The notes under the pieces: model-generated | Told to the model about the DNA's origin: nothing | Databases searched by the model: none | Seen by the model: the letters and a program-made list of their open reading frames with translations, nothing else | Program-made: the position numbers and the translations under genes | NCBI GenBank assembly: GCA_910585645.1 | Contig: CAJUFP010000132.1 | Location: 1-11,014, forward strand | Length of the DNA stretch: 11,014 bases | Direction of reading: 5' to 3' | Source: an uncultured Hungatella sp. | GTDB lineage: Bacteria > Bacillota > Clostridia > Lachnospirales > Lachnospiraceae | Part shown: positions 1 to 6,810 of the stretch, piece after piece | Numbering within the stretch: position 1 is the stretch's first letter | Layout of the letters: each line of letters starts with the position of its first letter

Positions 1-38
1 CGTCCCTTGAAAGTCTGTTTTTGGAGGTAGTGAAATGA
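1..38 (+). CDS. ABC transporter ATP-binding protein, C-terminal end only (partial)
   Basis: A reading frame open from the left edge ends at TGA 36-38 and encodes ...SLESLFLEVVK. An ending of the form LESLFLE(L/V) is typical of the ATPase subunits of BcrA/CcmA-type ABC-2 exporters. The stop codon overlaps the start of the downstream permease gene (ATGA at 35-38), the usual arrangement for an ATPase-permease pair, and the permease's ribosome binding site (GGAGG, 23-27) lies inside this frame. Only 11 codons are visible, so the assignment rests mainly on this short ending and on the neighbour. Confidence 0.6.
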   Translation, partial: SLESLFLEVVK

Positions 39-793
39 GTGGATATATTGCTTTTGTAAAAAAAGAATTTACGGAAAACATGAAGAATTACCGTTTTTTT
101 ATTTTATTTGCGGTTTTTCTGATCTTCGGTATTATGAGCGCATTTCTCGCAAAGTTTACGCCGGAAATTTTATCAGCTTTAGCAGCAGATATGGAAATGA
201 TTTCTGAACCGGTCGCTTTGGACGCATGGAAGCAATTTTACAAAAATATATCCGGCGTCGGGTTTAGTGCATTTATTATTCTATATGGCAGCTGCTTATC
301 CGGCGAATATTCCAAAGGTACGTTAGTCTTAATGGTAACGAAAGGATTGTCGCGCAAAGCAGTCATTCTTGCAAAATATACAGTGGCGGCTGTCCTTATG
401 ACAATCTGTTACTGGGTGAGTTTCACAGCTACTTATGGCTATACAGCTTTTTTATGGCATGATACCGGCCTTTTTCATGTCGCGCTTGCGGCCTTTGCCC
501 TTTGGTTAGTCGGCTTCCTGTATTTAAGTATTTTAATGATTGGCTGCGTCATTTTCAAGCAAACCTTTACAAGTATCCTTTTTACTGGGGGTATTGTTGC
601 TGTTATATCTTTACTTGGTATCGCCAGGCCGATTGCTAAATTCAACCCGTTCATTTTATCATCAAAAAATGTGGATTTACTTTCCGGTGAAGCAGTACCG
701 TCGGATTTTATGATACCTGCCTTGATTTCTGTCGCCATATCAACTTTAGGGCTGTTGATTGCGATTAAACTCTTTAATAAAAAACAGTTATAA
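35..793 (+). CDS. ABC-2 type transporter permease
   Basis: This 252-residue integral membrane protein has about six hydrophobic segments (near residues 21-39, 74-90, 110-132, 147-174, 178-197 and 228-246). The first follows a short charged cytoplasmic N-terminus. The motif EYSKGT (91-96), after the second segment, is the recognisable (S/G)EYxxGT signature of ABC-2 permeases such as those in bacitracin- or lantibiotic-type exporters and NatB-like systems. It should form the membrane channel for the ATPase encoded just upstream, whose stop codon overlaps this start (ATGA). The substrate cannot be read from the sequence. The gene is more AT-rich than the sugar operon further right. Transcription probably ends at the hairpin near 840. 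The family call is solid and the specificity is open. Confidence 0.85.
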   Translation: MSGYIAFVKKEFTENMKNYRFFILFAVFLIFGIMSAFLAKFTPEILSALAADMEMISEPVALDAWKQFYKNISGVGFSAFIILYGSCLSGEYSKGTLVLMVTKGLSRKAVILAKYTVAAVLMTICYWVSFTATYGYTAFLWHDTGLFHVALAAFALWLVGFLYLSILMIGCVIFKQTFTSILFTGGIVAVISLLGIARPIAKFNPFILSSKNVDLLSGEAVPSDFMIPALISVAISTLGLLIAIKLFNKKQL

Positions 794-837
794 CATACGC
801 TGATAAAACCGAAGGGAACTTTCCTATAAGCAAAAAC

Positions 838-866
838 AAAAGGGCATTATGCCTATTCTTTTCCTT
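838..866. terminator. Shared terminator hairpin between convergent genes
   Basis: GGCA-TTA-TGCC (843-853) forms a short stem-loop. Read on the minus strand it is followed by CTTTTGTTTTTG, a fair U-tract, and it begins at the stop codon of the XRE gene. On the plus strand it is followed by TATTCTTTT, with AAAAG/CTTTT able to extend the stem past a bulge. It lies between the converging permease and XRE genes, where a bidirectional terminator is expected. The stem is short, so its strength is uncertain. Confidence 0.45.
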
Positions 867-1104
867 GAATCCCCAAAAGATAATCCGCAGACGCATGAAA
901 GTAATCCGCAATCGCCACAATCTCATAATCCGGTACGAACCGCTTTCCCTGCTCAATTCTCAAAATTGTCAAATCCGTAAATTCAAACCCTTCCGTCTGC
1001 AGCCGTGCGGCAAGTATTTTCTGAGAAATCCCCTGGGCTTTCCGCAATTTTTTCACTTTGCTTCCAATAATATTCTTCGACTCACCGTTCCAGTAAATCT
1101 TCAT
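853..1104 (-). CDS. XRE-family helix-turn-helix transcriptional regulator
   Basis: This is a small cytoplasmic DNA-binding protein of 83 residues. Residues 15-77 match the HTH_3/XRE fold: a first helix (KVKKLRKAQGIS), the turn and second helix (SQKILAARL), the recognition region ending in ILRIEQGKR (47-55), and the closing YEIVAIADYFHASADYLLG (60-78) typical of these proteins. The frame stays open upstream to an ATG at 1203, but no ribosome binding site precedes that ATG and the added residues lack HTH character. The ATG at 1104 has GGGAAGG immediately upstream, with short spacing, and was preferred. There is no effector or peptidase domain, so it probably acts as a stand-alone repressor. It is divergent from the MBL gene and convergent with the ABC permease. 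Its target is unknown. Its own promoter region or the ABC operon are possibilities. Confidence 0.82.
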   Translation of the reverse strand: MKIYWNGESKNIIGSKVKKLRKAQGISQKILAARLQTEGFEFTDLTILRIEQGKRFVPDYEIVAIADYFHASADYLLGIQGKE

Positions 1105-1128
1105 GTCCTTCCCAATTTCTAAAGATGA

Positions 1129-1134
1129 AGTATA
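1129..1134 (-). promoter_or_regulatory. Candidate -10 element for the XRE gene
   Basis: Read on the minus strand, 1134-1129 is TATACT, about 25 bases upstream of the chosen ATG at 1104. That would give a short leader. The -35 region at the right distance is poor, so this is only a weak proposal. Confidence 0.3.
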
Positions 1135-1237
1135 TAGGATTGATTTAGCTCTTGGGTATTTAAAGTGTTGAAGAAAATGGTTTGATTTATGCTTTTTGGG
1201 CATGAATTGAAATGCAAAATGGGTATGGGAATCTGTA

Positions 1238-1266
1238 TTGACACATCGTCAGAATAAATGTACAGT
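1238..1266 (+). promoter_or_regulatory. Sigma-A type promoter for the MBL hydrolase gene
   Basis: TTGACA (1238-1243), a 17-base spacer, and TACAGT (1261-1266) match the vegetative consensus 6/6 and 4/6. The predicted transcription start is near 1273, giving a leader of about 75 bases to the ATG at 1348. The element is oriented toward the MBL gene and sits between two related dyads that probably control it. Confidence 0.65.
1239..1251. promoter_or_regulatory. Candidate operator 1 (TGAC-N5-GTCA dyad over the -35)
   Basis: TGACACATCGTCA is an imperfect 13-base dyad covering the -35 hexamer. It matches operator 2 at 10 of 13 positions, and both copies continue into the same AGAATAA flank. A protein bound here would block RNA polymerase. 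Confidence 0.5.
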
Positions 1267-1274
1267 AATTGTAA

Positions 1275-1287
1275 TGACGCGGCGTCA
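1275..1287. promoter_or_regulatory. Candidate operator 2 (perfect 13-base dyad at the transcription start)
   Basis: TGACGC-G-GCGTCA is a perfect palindrome centred on 1281, just after the predicted transcription start. Together with operator 1 it gives an 11-base direct repeat CGTCAGAATAA (1247-1257 and 1283-1293) with 36 bases between the centres. Dyads of this size and placement are typical of TetR-family repressors (established knowledge), but no TetR gene lies in the window. Confidence 0.55.
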
Positions 1288-1347
1288 GAATAATATTGCT
1301 AGATAAGCCTGAAGGAAACGGGCCAGGCGGACGAGGAGGTAATGAAT

Positions 1348-2142
1348 ATGCAGGCAAAAGCACCAGAAACGAAACCTTTTGGAGAAGAGGCATTTGCTCC
1401 AACAAACAGGACGGTCATCCGATGGCTGGGCAATGCGGGAGCGCTGATTAACAGCAGGGGGACGACGCTCATGATCGATCCGGTACTCAGTGGTTTTGAT
1501 ATGCCGTTGCTGATTCAAGTGCCCATAACGGAGGAAGAGGTTCCCCATGTGGATGGGATTCTTCTCACCCACTGCGACAACGATCATTACAGCAGGGCCA
1601 CATGCGGAAAGCTGGCGGAAAAGACGAAAGAATTTCACGGGCCTCACTATGTTGCCGGATTATTGAAAGAAGAACTGGGCATAAGCGGCGTGGGGCATGA
1701 TATCGGAGAACGGTTCCAGGTCGGGAATGTGGCTGTAACCCTGACGCCGGCAGACCACGCATGGCAGAACGAATCCCCGAAACACCATACAAGGGATTTT
1801 AAAATGGAGGATTTCTGCGGATTCTGGCTGGATACGCCGGATGGCAGTATCTGGGCCGTGGGAGACAGCAGGCTGATGGAGGAGCAGCTCCATATGTCCA
1901 GGCCGGACGTGATGCTCTTTGATATCTCCGACAGCAGATGGCATATCGGTTTGGAAGGAGTAAAGAAAATGGCAGCTACGTATCCGGATACGCCCTTAAT
2001 CTTATGGCATTGGGGAAGTGTGGACGCACCGGAATGGAAAGAGTTTAATGGAGATCCGGAAGTGGTGAAGAGCCTGATTGTAAATCCGGAAAGGGTTGTT
2101 GTACTGGCGCCTGGAGAAAGCTATTGCCTGAATAAAAGGTGA
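1348..2142 (+). CDS. MBL-fold metallo-hydrolase, UlaG-like
   Basis: This is a 264-residue cytoplasmic protein of the metallo-beta-lactamase superfamily, closest in layout to UlaG-like lactonases and hydrolases. Visible features are the early strands with MIDPVLSG (42-49), the metal motif TH-C-D-N-D-H (74-80), PADHAW with His137, VGDS with Asp173, and WHWGS with His221 near the C-terminus. The canonical motif is H-x-H-x-D-H. Here the second His is replaced by Asp (H75, D77, D79, H80), a change that should still allow metal binding, perhaps with altered preference. There is no signal peptide. GAGGAGG (1333-1339) lies 8 bases before ATG 1348 but only 2 before the in-frame ATG at 1342, so 1348 was chosen. 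It is followed at 71 bases by a histidine phosphatase gene, possibly co-transcribed. The substrate cannot be predicted. Confidence 0.85.
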   Translation: MQAKAPETKPFGEEAFAPTNRTVIRWLGNAGALINSRGTTLMIDPVLSGFDMPLLIQVPITEEEVPHVDGILLTHCDNDHYSRATCGKLAEKTKEFHGPHYVAGLLKEELGISGVGHDIGERFQVGNVAVTLTPADHAWQNESPKHHTRDFKMEDFCGFWLDTPDGSIWAVGDSRLMEEQLHMSRPDVMLFDISDSRWHIGLEGVKKMAATYPDTPLILWHWGSVDAPEWKEFNGDPEVVKSLIVNPERVVVLAPGESYCLNKR

Positions 2143-2213
2143 AATGACAGAACGGGGATTTTAAGCCTTTCGGAATCTTTTGCGGGAGGCTGTTTTGACG
2201 AAAGGGAGGCTAT

Positions 2214-2792
2214 ATGAAAAAATCATTGTACCTGGTACGCCATGGACAGACCATGTTTAACCGCCAGAAACGGATACAGGGCTGGTGTGATTCTCCTTTG
2301 ACAGATACGGGAAAACGCCAGGCGGATGGGGTAAAAGACTATTTTGAAAAGAAAGGGATAAGATTTGACCATGCTTACTGTTCCACAAGTGAACGGTGCA
2401 GCGACACCCTGGAACGAATCACGGATATGCCCTATACCCGTACAAAAGGGTTAAAGGAAATGTTCTATGGAGAGCTTGAGGCTGAGAGCGAACGTCTGGC
2501 CAGCAATGACCCGGTGGAATGCGAGACTTACTATCTCCGTTTTGGAGGGGAATCTTCCAATACGGTAAGGGAACGCATGATTACGACTTTAAGCCAGATT
2601 ATGGAGAAAGAGGATCACCATTGTGTTTTGGCAGTCAGCCATGGAGGCGCCAGTTTTAATTTCCTTCGGGGAATCGGGACGGATATGGAGAGGTTTGCCA
2701 AAGGCCTGACAAACGGCTGTATCTTTGTGCTGGAATATGAGGAGGGCAGGTTTGAGCTGATTGATTATGTGCCCAATCCAATCACCAGTTAA
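2214..2792 (+). CDS. Histidine phosphatase family protein (phosphoglycerate mutase-like)
   Basis: This 192-residue cytoplasmic protein belongs to the branch-1 histidine phosphatase superfamily. The catalytic phospho-acceptor motif RHG is at 9-11 (LYLVRHGQTMFN), followed by the substrate loop residues QGWCDSPLTDTG (22-33). CSTSERCSDT (56-65) supplies the second arginine, EMFYGELE (82-89) carries the acid residue near Glu82, and the second catalytic histidine is in AVSHGGA (140-146, His143). The length fits a phosphatase of the GpmB/CobC/PhoE type rather than a true glycolytic mutase (about 230-250 residues). GGGAGG (2204-2209) precedes the ATG by 4 bases. The gene probably belongs with the MBL hydrolase gene upstream. 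The substrate is unknown. Confidence 0.9.
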   Translation: MKKSLYLVRHGQTMFNRQKRIQGWCDSPLTDTGKRQADGVKDYFEKKGIRFDHAYCSTSERCSDTLERITDMPYTRTKGLKEMFYGELEAESERLASNDPVECETYYLRFGGESSNTVRERMITTLSQIMEKEDHHCVLAVSHGGASFNFLRGIGTDMERFAKGLTNGCIFVLEYEEGRFELIDYVPNPITS

Positions 2793-2826
2793 GAATGAGA
2801 AACCTGCCCAGGGAGGTGAGTACACA

Positions 2827-2871
2827 ATGCCAAAGGGGGGTGGCCACTCCGATTATGGGAGCAATCGATAA
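2827..2871 (+). CDS. Possible 14-codon leader peptide
   Basis: An ATG at 2827 sits 7 bases after a strong Shine-Dalgarno sequence (GGGAGGTGAG, 2811-2820) and opens a frame of only 14 codons, MPKGGGHSDYGSNR. A second frame, open from 2795 and with an internal ATG at 2855, runs to TAA at 2927-2929 and could give a 24-residue product ending in DEKSNGTEM. I recognise neither peptide. The quality of the ribosome binding site is the only support. It may be a remnant of a lost gene start or a short leader ORF ahead of the sugar operon. Confidence 0.22.
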   Translation: MPKGGGHSDYGSNR

Positions 2872-2920
2872 AAATCCGGAGCAGGGGGTAATCCTGCCGG
2901 ACGAGAAAAGTAACGGGACA

Positions 2921-2951
2921 GAAATGTAAAAATGCGGAAATGTAAAAATGC
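2921..2951 (+). repeat. Two direct copies of a 15-base repeat
   Basis: GAAATGTAAAAATGC occurs at 2921-2935 and again at 2937-2951, a 16-base tandem period in the gap ahead of the sugar operon. The first copy contains the TAA ending the small frame described just upstream. It probably arose by slippage. A regulatory role is possible but unsupported. Confidence 0.7.
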
Positions 2952-2990
2952 CTGAAAAGCATTGAATGAAAGAAAAATCAAGCATTTTAC

Positions 2991-3019
2991 TTGAAGCCTG
3001 AATTTCGGTAAGATATAGG
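2991..3019 (+). promoter_or_regulatory. Candidate promoter of the beta-glucoside operon
   Basis: TTGAAG (2991-2996), a 17-base spacer and TATAGG (3014-3019) each match 4/6 of the vegetative consensus, about 50 bases upstream of the PTS start codon. It is a moderate promoter, as expected for a regulated operon. No LicT/BglG-type antiterminator target or matching terminator is evident between it and the gene. Confidence 0.4.
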
Positions 3020-3020
3020 T

Positions 3021-3038
3021 ATCAGAGGCGCGCCTGAT
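3021..3038. promoter_or_regulatory. Dyad at the operon transcription start
   Basis: ATCAG-N8-CTGAT (3021-3038) encloses the 10-base palindrome AGGCGCGCCT (3026-3035). It lies directly after the proposed -10, where a repressor would act, or it could form a small hairpin in the 5' leader. The binding protein is unknown. The LysR and MerR genes downstream are candidates by proximity only. Confidence 0.4.
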
Positions 3039-3068
3039 GAACTATAAAACGAAAGGCATAAGGGTAAA

Positions 3069-4985
3069 ATGAGCAGAGAGTATGAAGGACTTGCCCGGGA
3101 AATTCTGGATAAAGTGGGCGGGAAAGAAAATGTGCTGGATGTATATCACTGCCAGACCAGGCTGAGATTTCGGCTGGCAGAGGAAGGGAAGGCGGACCAG
3201 GCGGGGCTTGACTCCATGGACGGGGTGGCCAAGGTGCTGATCAGCGGAGGCGTGTTTCAGGTGGTAATCGGTACCCATGTAAAATATGTGTTTGAGGAGA
3301 TTGACAGGCTGGTGGGTCCGAAAAAGGCAGAGGAGAGCAGGGGAGGAAACCAGGGCGGACAAAAGAGGAATCCGGCGGAAGTGGTGATTGACTTTGTATC
3401 CGGAACCTTCCAGCCCATTATTCCGGCCCTTTCCGGAGCGGGAATGGTGAAAGCTTTGCTGGCGCTTTTGGTGGTATTTGAGCTGATTGACAACCAGTCC
3501 CAGACGTATTATCTTCTCAATTTGTTTGCGGACGGGGTATTCTACTATCTGCCCCTTCTGCTGGCAGTGACCGAGGCGCAGAAGCTGAAATGCAACCCGA
3601 TTCTGGCGGCGGGAGTGGCGGCGATCATGCTTCACCCCAACTGGGCAGCGCTGGTAACCGCGGGGGAAGAGGTCCATTTCTTTCAAATCATCCCCTTTAC
3701 CCTGACCACCTATACAGGCAGCGTGATTCCCATTATCCTGGTGGTTTTAGTGCAGGCGTATGTGGAGAAATGGCTGGACCGGCTGATTCCCAAGGCGGTA
3801 AAGCTGGTATTTGTCCCCATGCTGACGTTCCTGATTATGGGCACCCTGGCGTTTTCGGTTCTGGGGCCCATAGGAAGCGTTCTTGGAAACGGCCTGGGTG
3901 TGTTTTTCACCTTCCTGAGCACCAACGCAAGCTGGGCTCCGGCGGTTATGATCGGCGGTTTTTTGCCGCTGATGGTCATGTTCGGGCTTCACAACGGCGT
4001 GGCGCCTCTTGGTGTTATGCAGATGGCGGATCTTGGGTATGACAGTATTTTCGGGCCGGGATGTGTGTGTTCCAATATTGCCCAGGGGGTTGCCTGCCTG
4101 GTGGTATGTCTGCGGACAAAGGACGCAAAGCTAAAACAGATCGCCGGTTCCGCCAGTGTGACCGGCCTGATGGGAATCACGGAGCCGGCTCTTTACGGTG
4201 TGAACCTGCCGAAAAAATACCCGCTGATAGCGGCCATGATCGGCGGCGGATGCGGCGGCCTGTACGCGGGACTGACCCAGACCCACCGGTTTGCCACAGG
4301 CTCTTCCGGGCTTCCGGCCGTACTGCTTTACATAGGCGACAATTCCATGACCTGTTTTTACAATATTTTGATTGCGCTGGTTATTTCCGCAGTGGTTTCC
4401 GGGGTATTGACCTATCTCCTGTCATTGAAATTTGAAGCGGCCGCGGATTTTACGGGGAAAGGGGAGAGCCTGCAGGAAGTCCCGGCAGCAAAAGGGACGG
4501 CAGTGCCGGAAGCGGGCAGCAGGGCTTGTGAGGACGGAATCATTTACAGTCCCATGAACGGCGAGATTATCACGCTGGAGGAGATTGGGGACGGTGTGTT
4601 TTCCGCAGGCGTTCTTGGACAGGGCTGCGGAATCCGGCCGGCGGAGGGGAAGGTCTATGCCCCCTTTGACGGGAAAGTGATTCTGGTGGCGGACACCAGG
4701 CATGCCATTGGAGTCCGGAGCAGGGACGGAATGGAGATCATGATTCATGTGGGGTTGGAAACCGTGGAACTGGGGGGAGAAGGCTTTGACCCGGTGGTGA
4801 AAACAGGGGATCTGGTGGCAAAGGGACAGCTTCTCATGAATTTTGACCTGGAAAAGATTGGGGAAAAATACCCTACGGTTACCGCGTTTCTGATTACCAA
4901 CAGTTTCGTGTATCAGTCGGTGTCACTGGTAAAACAGGGGAGTAGCCAGGTCGGAGAAGTGATGATAAAAGCAGAGAAACAGTAG
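3069..4985 (+). CDS. bglF: PTS beta-glucoside transporter, EIIBCA
   Basis: This 638-residue membrane permease of the glucose/beta-glucoside PTS family imports a beta-glucoside (arbutin, salicin or cellobiose type) and phosphorylates it at C6 during transport. EIIB (about 1-85) has the phosphorylated cysteine Cys28 in VYHCQTRLRF. EIIC (about 100-455) has multiple membrane segments and the conserved GITEPALYGV (369-378). A Pro/Ala-rich linker follows. EIIA (about 488-625) has the Crr-type pair His545 and His560, 15 residues apart like His75 and His90 of E. coli EIIA-Glc, with His560 the expected phospho-acceptor. The B-C-A order is that of BglF/BglP. A modest AGGG (3060-3064) precedes the start. 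The stop is 12 bases before the GH1 gene, so the two form an operon. The exact sugar is inferred from the family and the neighbouring hydrolase. Confidence 0.95.
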   Translation: MSREYEGLAREILDKVGGKENVLDVYHCQTRLRFRLAEEGKADQAGLDSMDGVAKVLISGGVFQVVIGTHVKYVFEEIDRLVGPKKAEESRGGNQGGQKRNPAEVVIDFVSGTFQPIIPALSGAGMVKALLALLVVFELIDNQSQTYYLLNLFADGVFYYLPLLLAVTEAQKLKCNPILAAGVAAIMLHPNWAALVTAGEEVHFFQIIPFTLTTYTGSVIPIILVVLVQAYVEKWLDRLIPKAVKLVFVPMLTFLIMGTLAFSVLGPIGSVLGNGLGVFFTFLSTNASWAPAVMIGGFLPLMVMFGLHNGVAPLGVMQMADLGYDSIFGPGCVCSNIAQGVACLVVCLRTKDAKLKQIAGSASVTGLMGITEPALYGVNLPKKYPLIAAMIGGGCGGLYAGLTQTHRFATGSSGLPAVLLYIGDNSMTCFYNILIALVISAVVSGVLTYLLSLKFEAAADFTGKGESLQEVPAAKGTAVPEAGSRACEDGIIYSPMNGEIITLEEIGDGVFSAGVLGQGCGIRPAEGKVYAPFDGKVILVADTRHAIGVRSRDGMEIMIHVGLETVELGGEGFDPVVKTGDLVAKGQLLMNFDLEKIGEKYPTVTAFLITNSFVYQSVSLVKQGSSQVGEVMIKAEKQ

Positions 4986-4997
4986 GGGGGAGAGAAG

Positions 4998-6464
4998 ATG
5001 GGAAAAGGAATGAAGGAAGGCTTTTTGTGGGGCGGCGCTACGGCTGCCAACCAGTTTGAAGGCGGCTGGCAGGAGGGCGGAAAGGGAATATCGGTTCCTG
5101 ACGTGATGACAGGCGGGACCAAATCCTCCCCCCGCCATGTGACGGACGGGATTTTTGAGAATTACCATTATCCCAGCCATGAGGCGGTGGATTTTTATCA
5201 TCGCTACAAGGAGGATATTGCCCTGTACGGGGAGATGGGCTTTAAAGTGTTCCGCATGTCCGTCAACTGGACGCGGCTGTTTCCAAGAGGGGACGAGGAG
5301 GAGCCCAACCAGGAGGGAATCGCATTTTACCGGAATGTATTTTCCGAGTGCAGGAAATATGGGATAGAGCCTCTTGTGACAATCAGCCACTATGAGCTGC
5401 CCTATTATCTGGCAAAGGAGTACGGCGGGTGGAGCAATCGGAAGCTGATTGATTTCTATTTAAAATACTGCGGCGTGCTTTTCAGGGAGTACCGGGAGCT
5501 GGTGCGCTACTGGCTGACCTTTAATGAGATCAATATTCTGCTCATGGGGGCCTACGGCAATCTTATGGGAGGCGGAATCCTGCCTCCGGGGAAGGATACC
5601 CAGGTGGGGGTTCTGGCAGGTCTGGATGAAAGCTGGGATGATGAACAGCGGCGTTACACGGCTCTTCACCACCAGCTTGTGGCAAGCGCCAGGGCGGTGA
5701 AGCTGGCCCATGAAATCAACGGGGAGAATCAGGTGGGCTGCATGATTCTCAGCCGCATTGCCTACCCCTACACCTGCCGCCCGGATGATGTGCTCAAGGG
5801 CCAGCACACCATGGAGCTTGCCAATTATTACTGCGGCGATGTCCACGTGCGGGGGGCGTATCCGGCTTTTGCCAGGCGGCTGTGGAGGGAGAAGGGGATT
5901 GAGATTCCTTTTGCGCCGGGAGATAAGGAGGCGCTGAAAGAGGGAACCGTGGATTTCCTCAGTTTCAGTTATTACTCCAGCAGCACGGCCACGGATGATA
6001 TGACCGTTCCGGTGGCGGCGGGAAATATGATGCGGGGGCCGGCCAACCCTTACCTGGAGCAGAGCCAGTGGGGCTGGACCATTGATCCCAAAGGGCTGCG
6101 CTATCTTTTAAATGAGTTTTACGGGCGGTATCAGATTCCTCTCATGGTGGTGGAGAACGGCCTGGGGGCGGAGGATAAGGTGGAAGCGGACGGCAGGATC
6201 CATGATCCTTACCGCATGGAATATATGAGGGAGCATATCCGGCAGATGGAGGAGGCTGTGGAGGACGGCGTGGATCTCATGGGCTACACGGTCTGGGGAT
6301 GCACCGACCTGGTAAGCGCGGGAACCGGGGAGATGGCGAAACGCTACGGGCTTGTGTATGTGGACAAGGACAACCAGGGCAAAGGGACTCTGGAGCGGAG
6401 GCGAAAGGACAGCTTTTACTGGTATCAGAAAGTGATTGCTTCCAACGGAAAGGATTTGTCATAG
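4998..6464 (+). CDS. bglA: GH1 6-phospho-beta-glucosidase
   Basis: This 488-residue cytoplasmic glycoside hydrolase of family 1 cleaves the 6-phosphorylated beta-glucoside delivered by the adjacent PTS permease, releasing glucose-6-phosphate and an aglycone or glucose. The N-terminal GH1 signature FLWGGATAANQFEGG is at 9-23. The acid/base Glu177 is in TFNEIN (174-179). The family consensus is TxNEP, so Ile here replaces Pro. The nucleophile Glu386 is in VVENGLG (384-390). The region LVSAGTGEMAKRYGLVYVD (438-456) carries the Ser, Lys and Tyr associated with binding the 6-phosphate, and the end SFYWYQKVIASNG (472-484) is characteristic of BglA/BglH enzymes. The length is usual for the family. 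GGGGGGAGAG (4985-4994) is the ribosome binding site, 12 bases downstream of the PTS stop codon. Confidence 0.95.
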   Translation: MGKGMKEGFLWGGATAANQFEGGWQEGGKGISVPDVMTGGTKSSPRHVTDGIFENYHYPSHEAVDFYHRYKEDIALYGEMGFKVFRMSVNWTRLFPRGDEEEPNQEGIAFYRNVFSECRKYGIEPLVTISHYELPYYLAKEYGGWSNRKLIDFYLKYCGVLFREYRELVRYWLTFNEINILLMGAYGNLMGGGILPPGKDTQVGVLAGLDESWDDEQRRYTALHHQLVASARAVKLAHEINGENQVGCMILSRIAYPYTCRPDDVLKGQHTMELANYYCGDVHVRGAYPAFARRLWREKGIEIPFAPGDKEALKEGTVDFLSFSYYSSSTATDDMTVPVAAGNMMRGPANPYLEQSQWGWTIDPKGLRYLLNEFYGRYQIPLMVVENGLGAEDKVEADGRIHDPYRMEYMREHIRQMEEAVEDGVDLMGYTVWGCTDLVSAGTGEMAKRYGLVYVDKDNQGKGTLERRRKDSFYWYQKVIASNGKDLS

Positions 6465-6481
6465 GGATACCGCTTACGGGG

Positions 6482-6527
6482 CGGAGAAAAACGGAGGAAA
6501 ACAGAGAAAAACAGAGAAAGACAGAGG
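6482..6527 (+). repeat. Purine-rich 10-base tandem repeat
   Basis: About 4.6 units of a 10-base motif (consensus CRGAGAAAAA) lie head to tail just after the GH1 stop: cggagaaaaa, cggaggaaaa, cagagaaaaa, cagagaaaga, cagagg. The plus strand is purine-only except for one C per unit. No coding frame of interest runs through it. It opens a 346-base stretch (6465-6810) that holds no gene, only this repeat and two hairpins. Confidence 0.75.
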
Positions 6528-6621
6528 CCAGGTTGGCTTGTCAGGCGGTTTTTGCCCGGTTTTCCATATCCGGCTGCCCGCTGTGGACGATGGCAGATAA
6601 TGATTCAGACAGGGGAGTTTG

Positions 6622-6657
6622 AACTATGGCGGCTGCTTTGGGGCAGCCGCCATAGTT
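6622..6657 (+). terminator. Strong hairpin, probable terminator of the beta-glucoside operon
   Basis: AACTATGGCGGCTGC (6622-6636) pairs perfectly over 15 bases with 6643-6657, leaving the loop TTTGGG. It is the first strong hairpin after the GH1 gene, about 160 bases past its stop. The flank (ATAGG) has no U-run, so termination would rely on the AU-rich end of the stem. It may instead be a structure blocking 3' decay. Confidence 0.55.
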
Positions 6658-6710
6658 ATAGGAAAAAGGAAAACCACATGAAACGGTGAACGAAAAACCT
6701 GGATGCGCCC

Positions 6711-6731
6711 GGCAGCGGACGGGCCGCTGCC
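6711..6731. other. GC-rich hairpin upstream of the LysR gene
   Basis: GGCAGCGG (6711-6718) pairs with CCGCTGCC (6724-6731) around the 5-base loop ACGGG. No U-tract follows. It lies about 80 bases before the LysR start and could be part of its leader or an operator dyad. LysR-type sites more often contain T-N11-A, which this does not clearly show. Confidence 0.4.
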
Positions 6732-6810
6732 CATGAAAGTCAGGCAGGTACACGGAGCACACCGGTTGTTTGGCGGCGTATTATATGCGGGGAAAGGAGG
6801 CATGGTTTAC

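Noticed and set aside
853..1203. Longer 116-residue form of the XRE regulator starting at 1203
   Set aside because: No ribosome binding site precedes 1203 and the extra N-terminal residues are not HTH-like. ATG 1104 is better supported.
3042..3686. 214-residue minus-strand open frame inside the PTS gene
   Set aside because: It is a shadow of a strongly supported EIIBCA coding region, with no start signal or recognisable domain.
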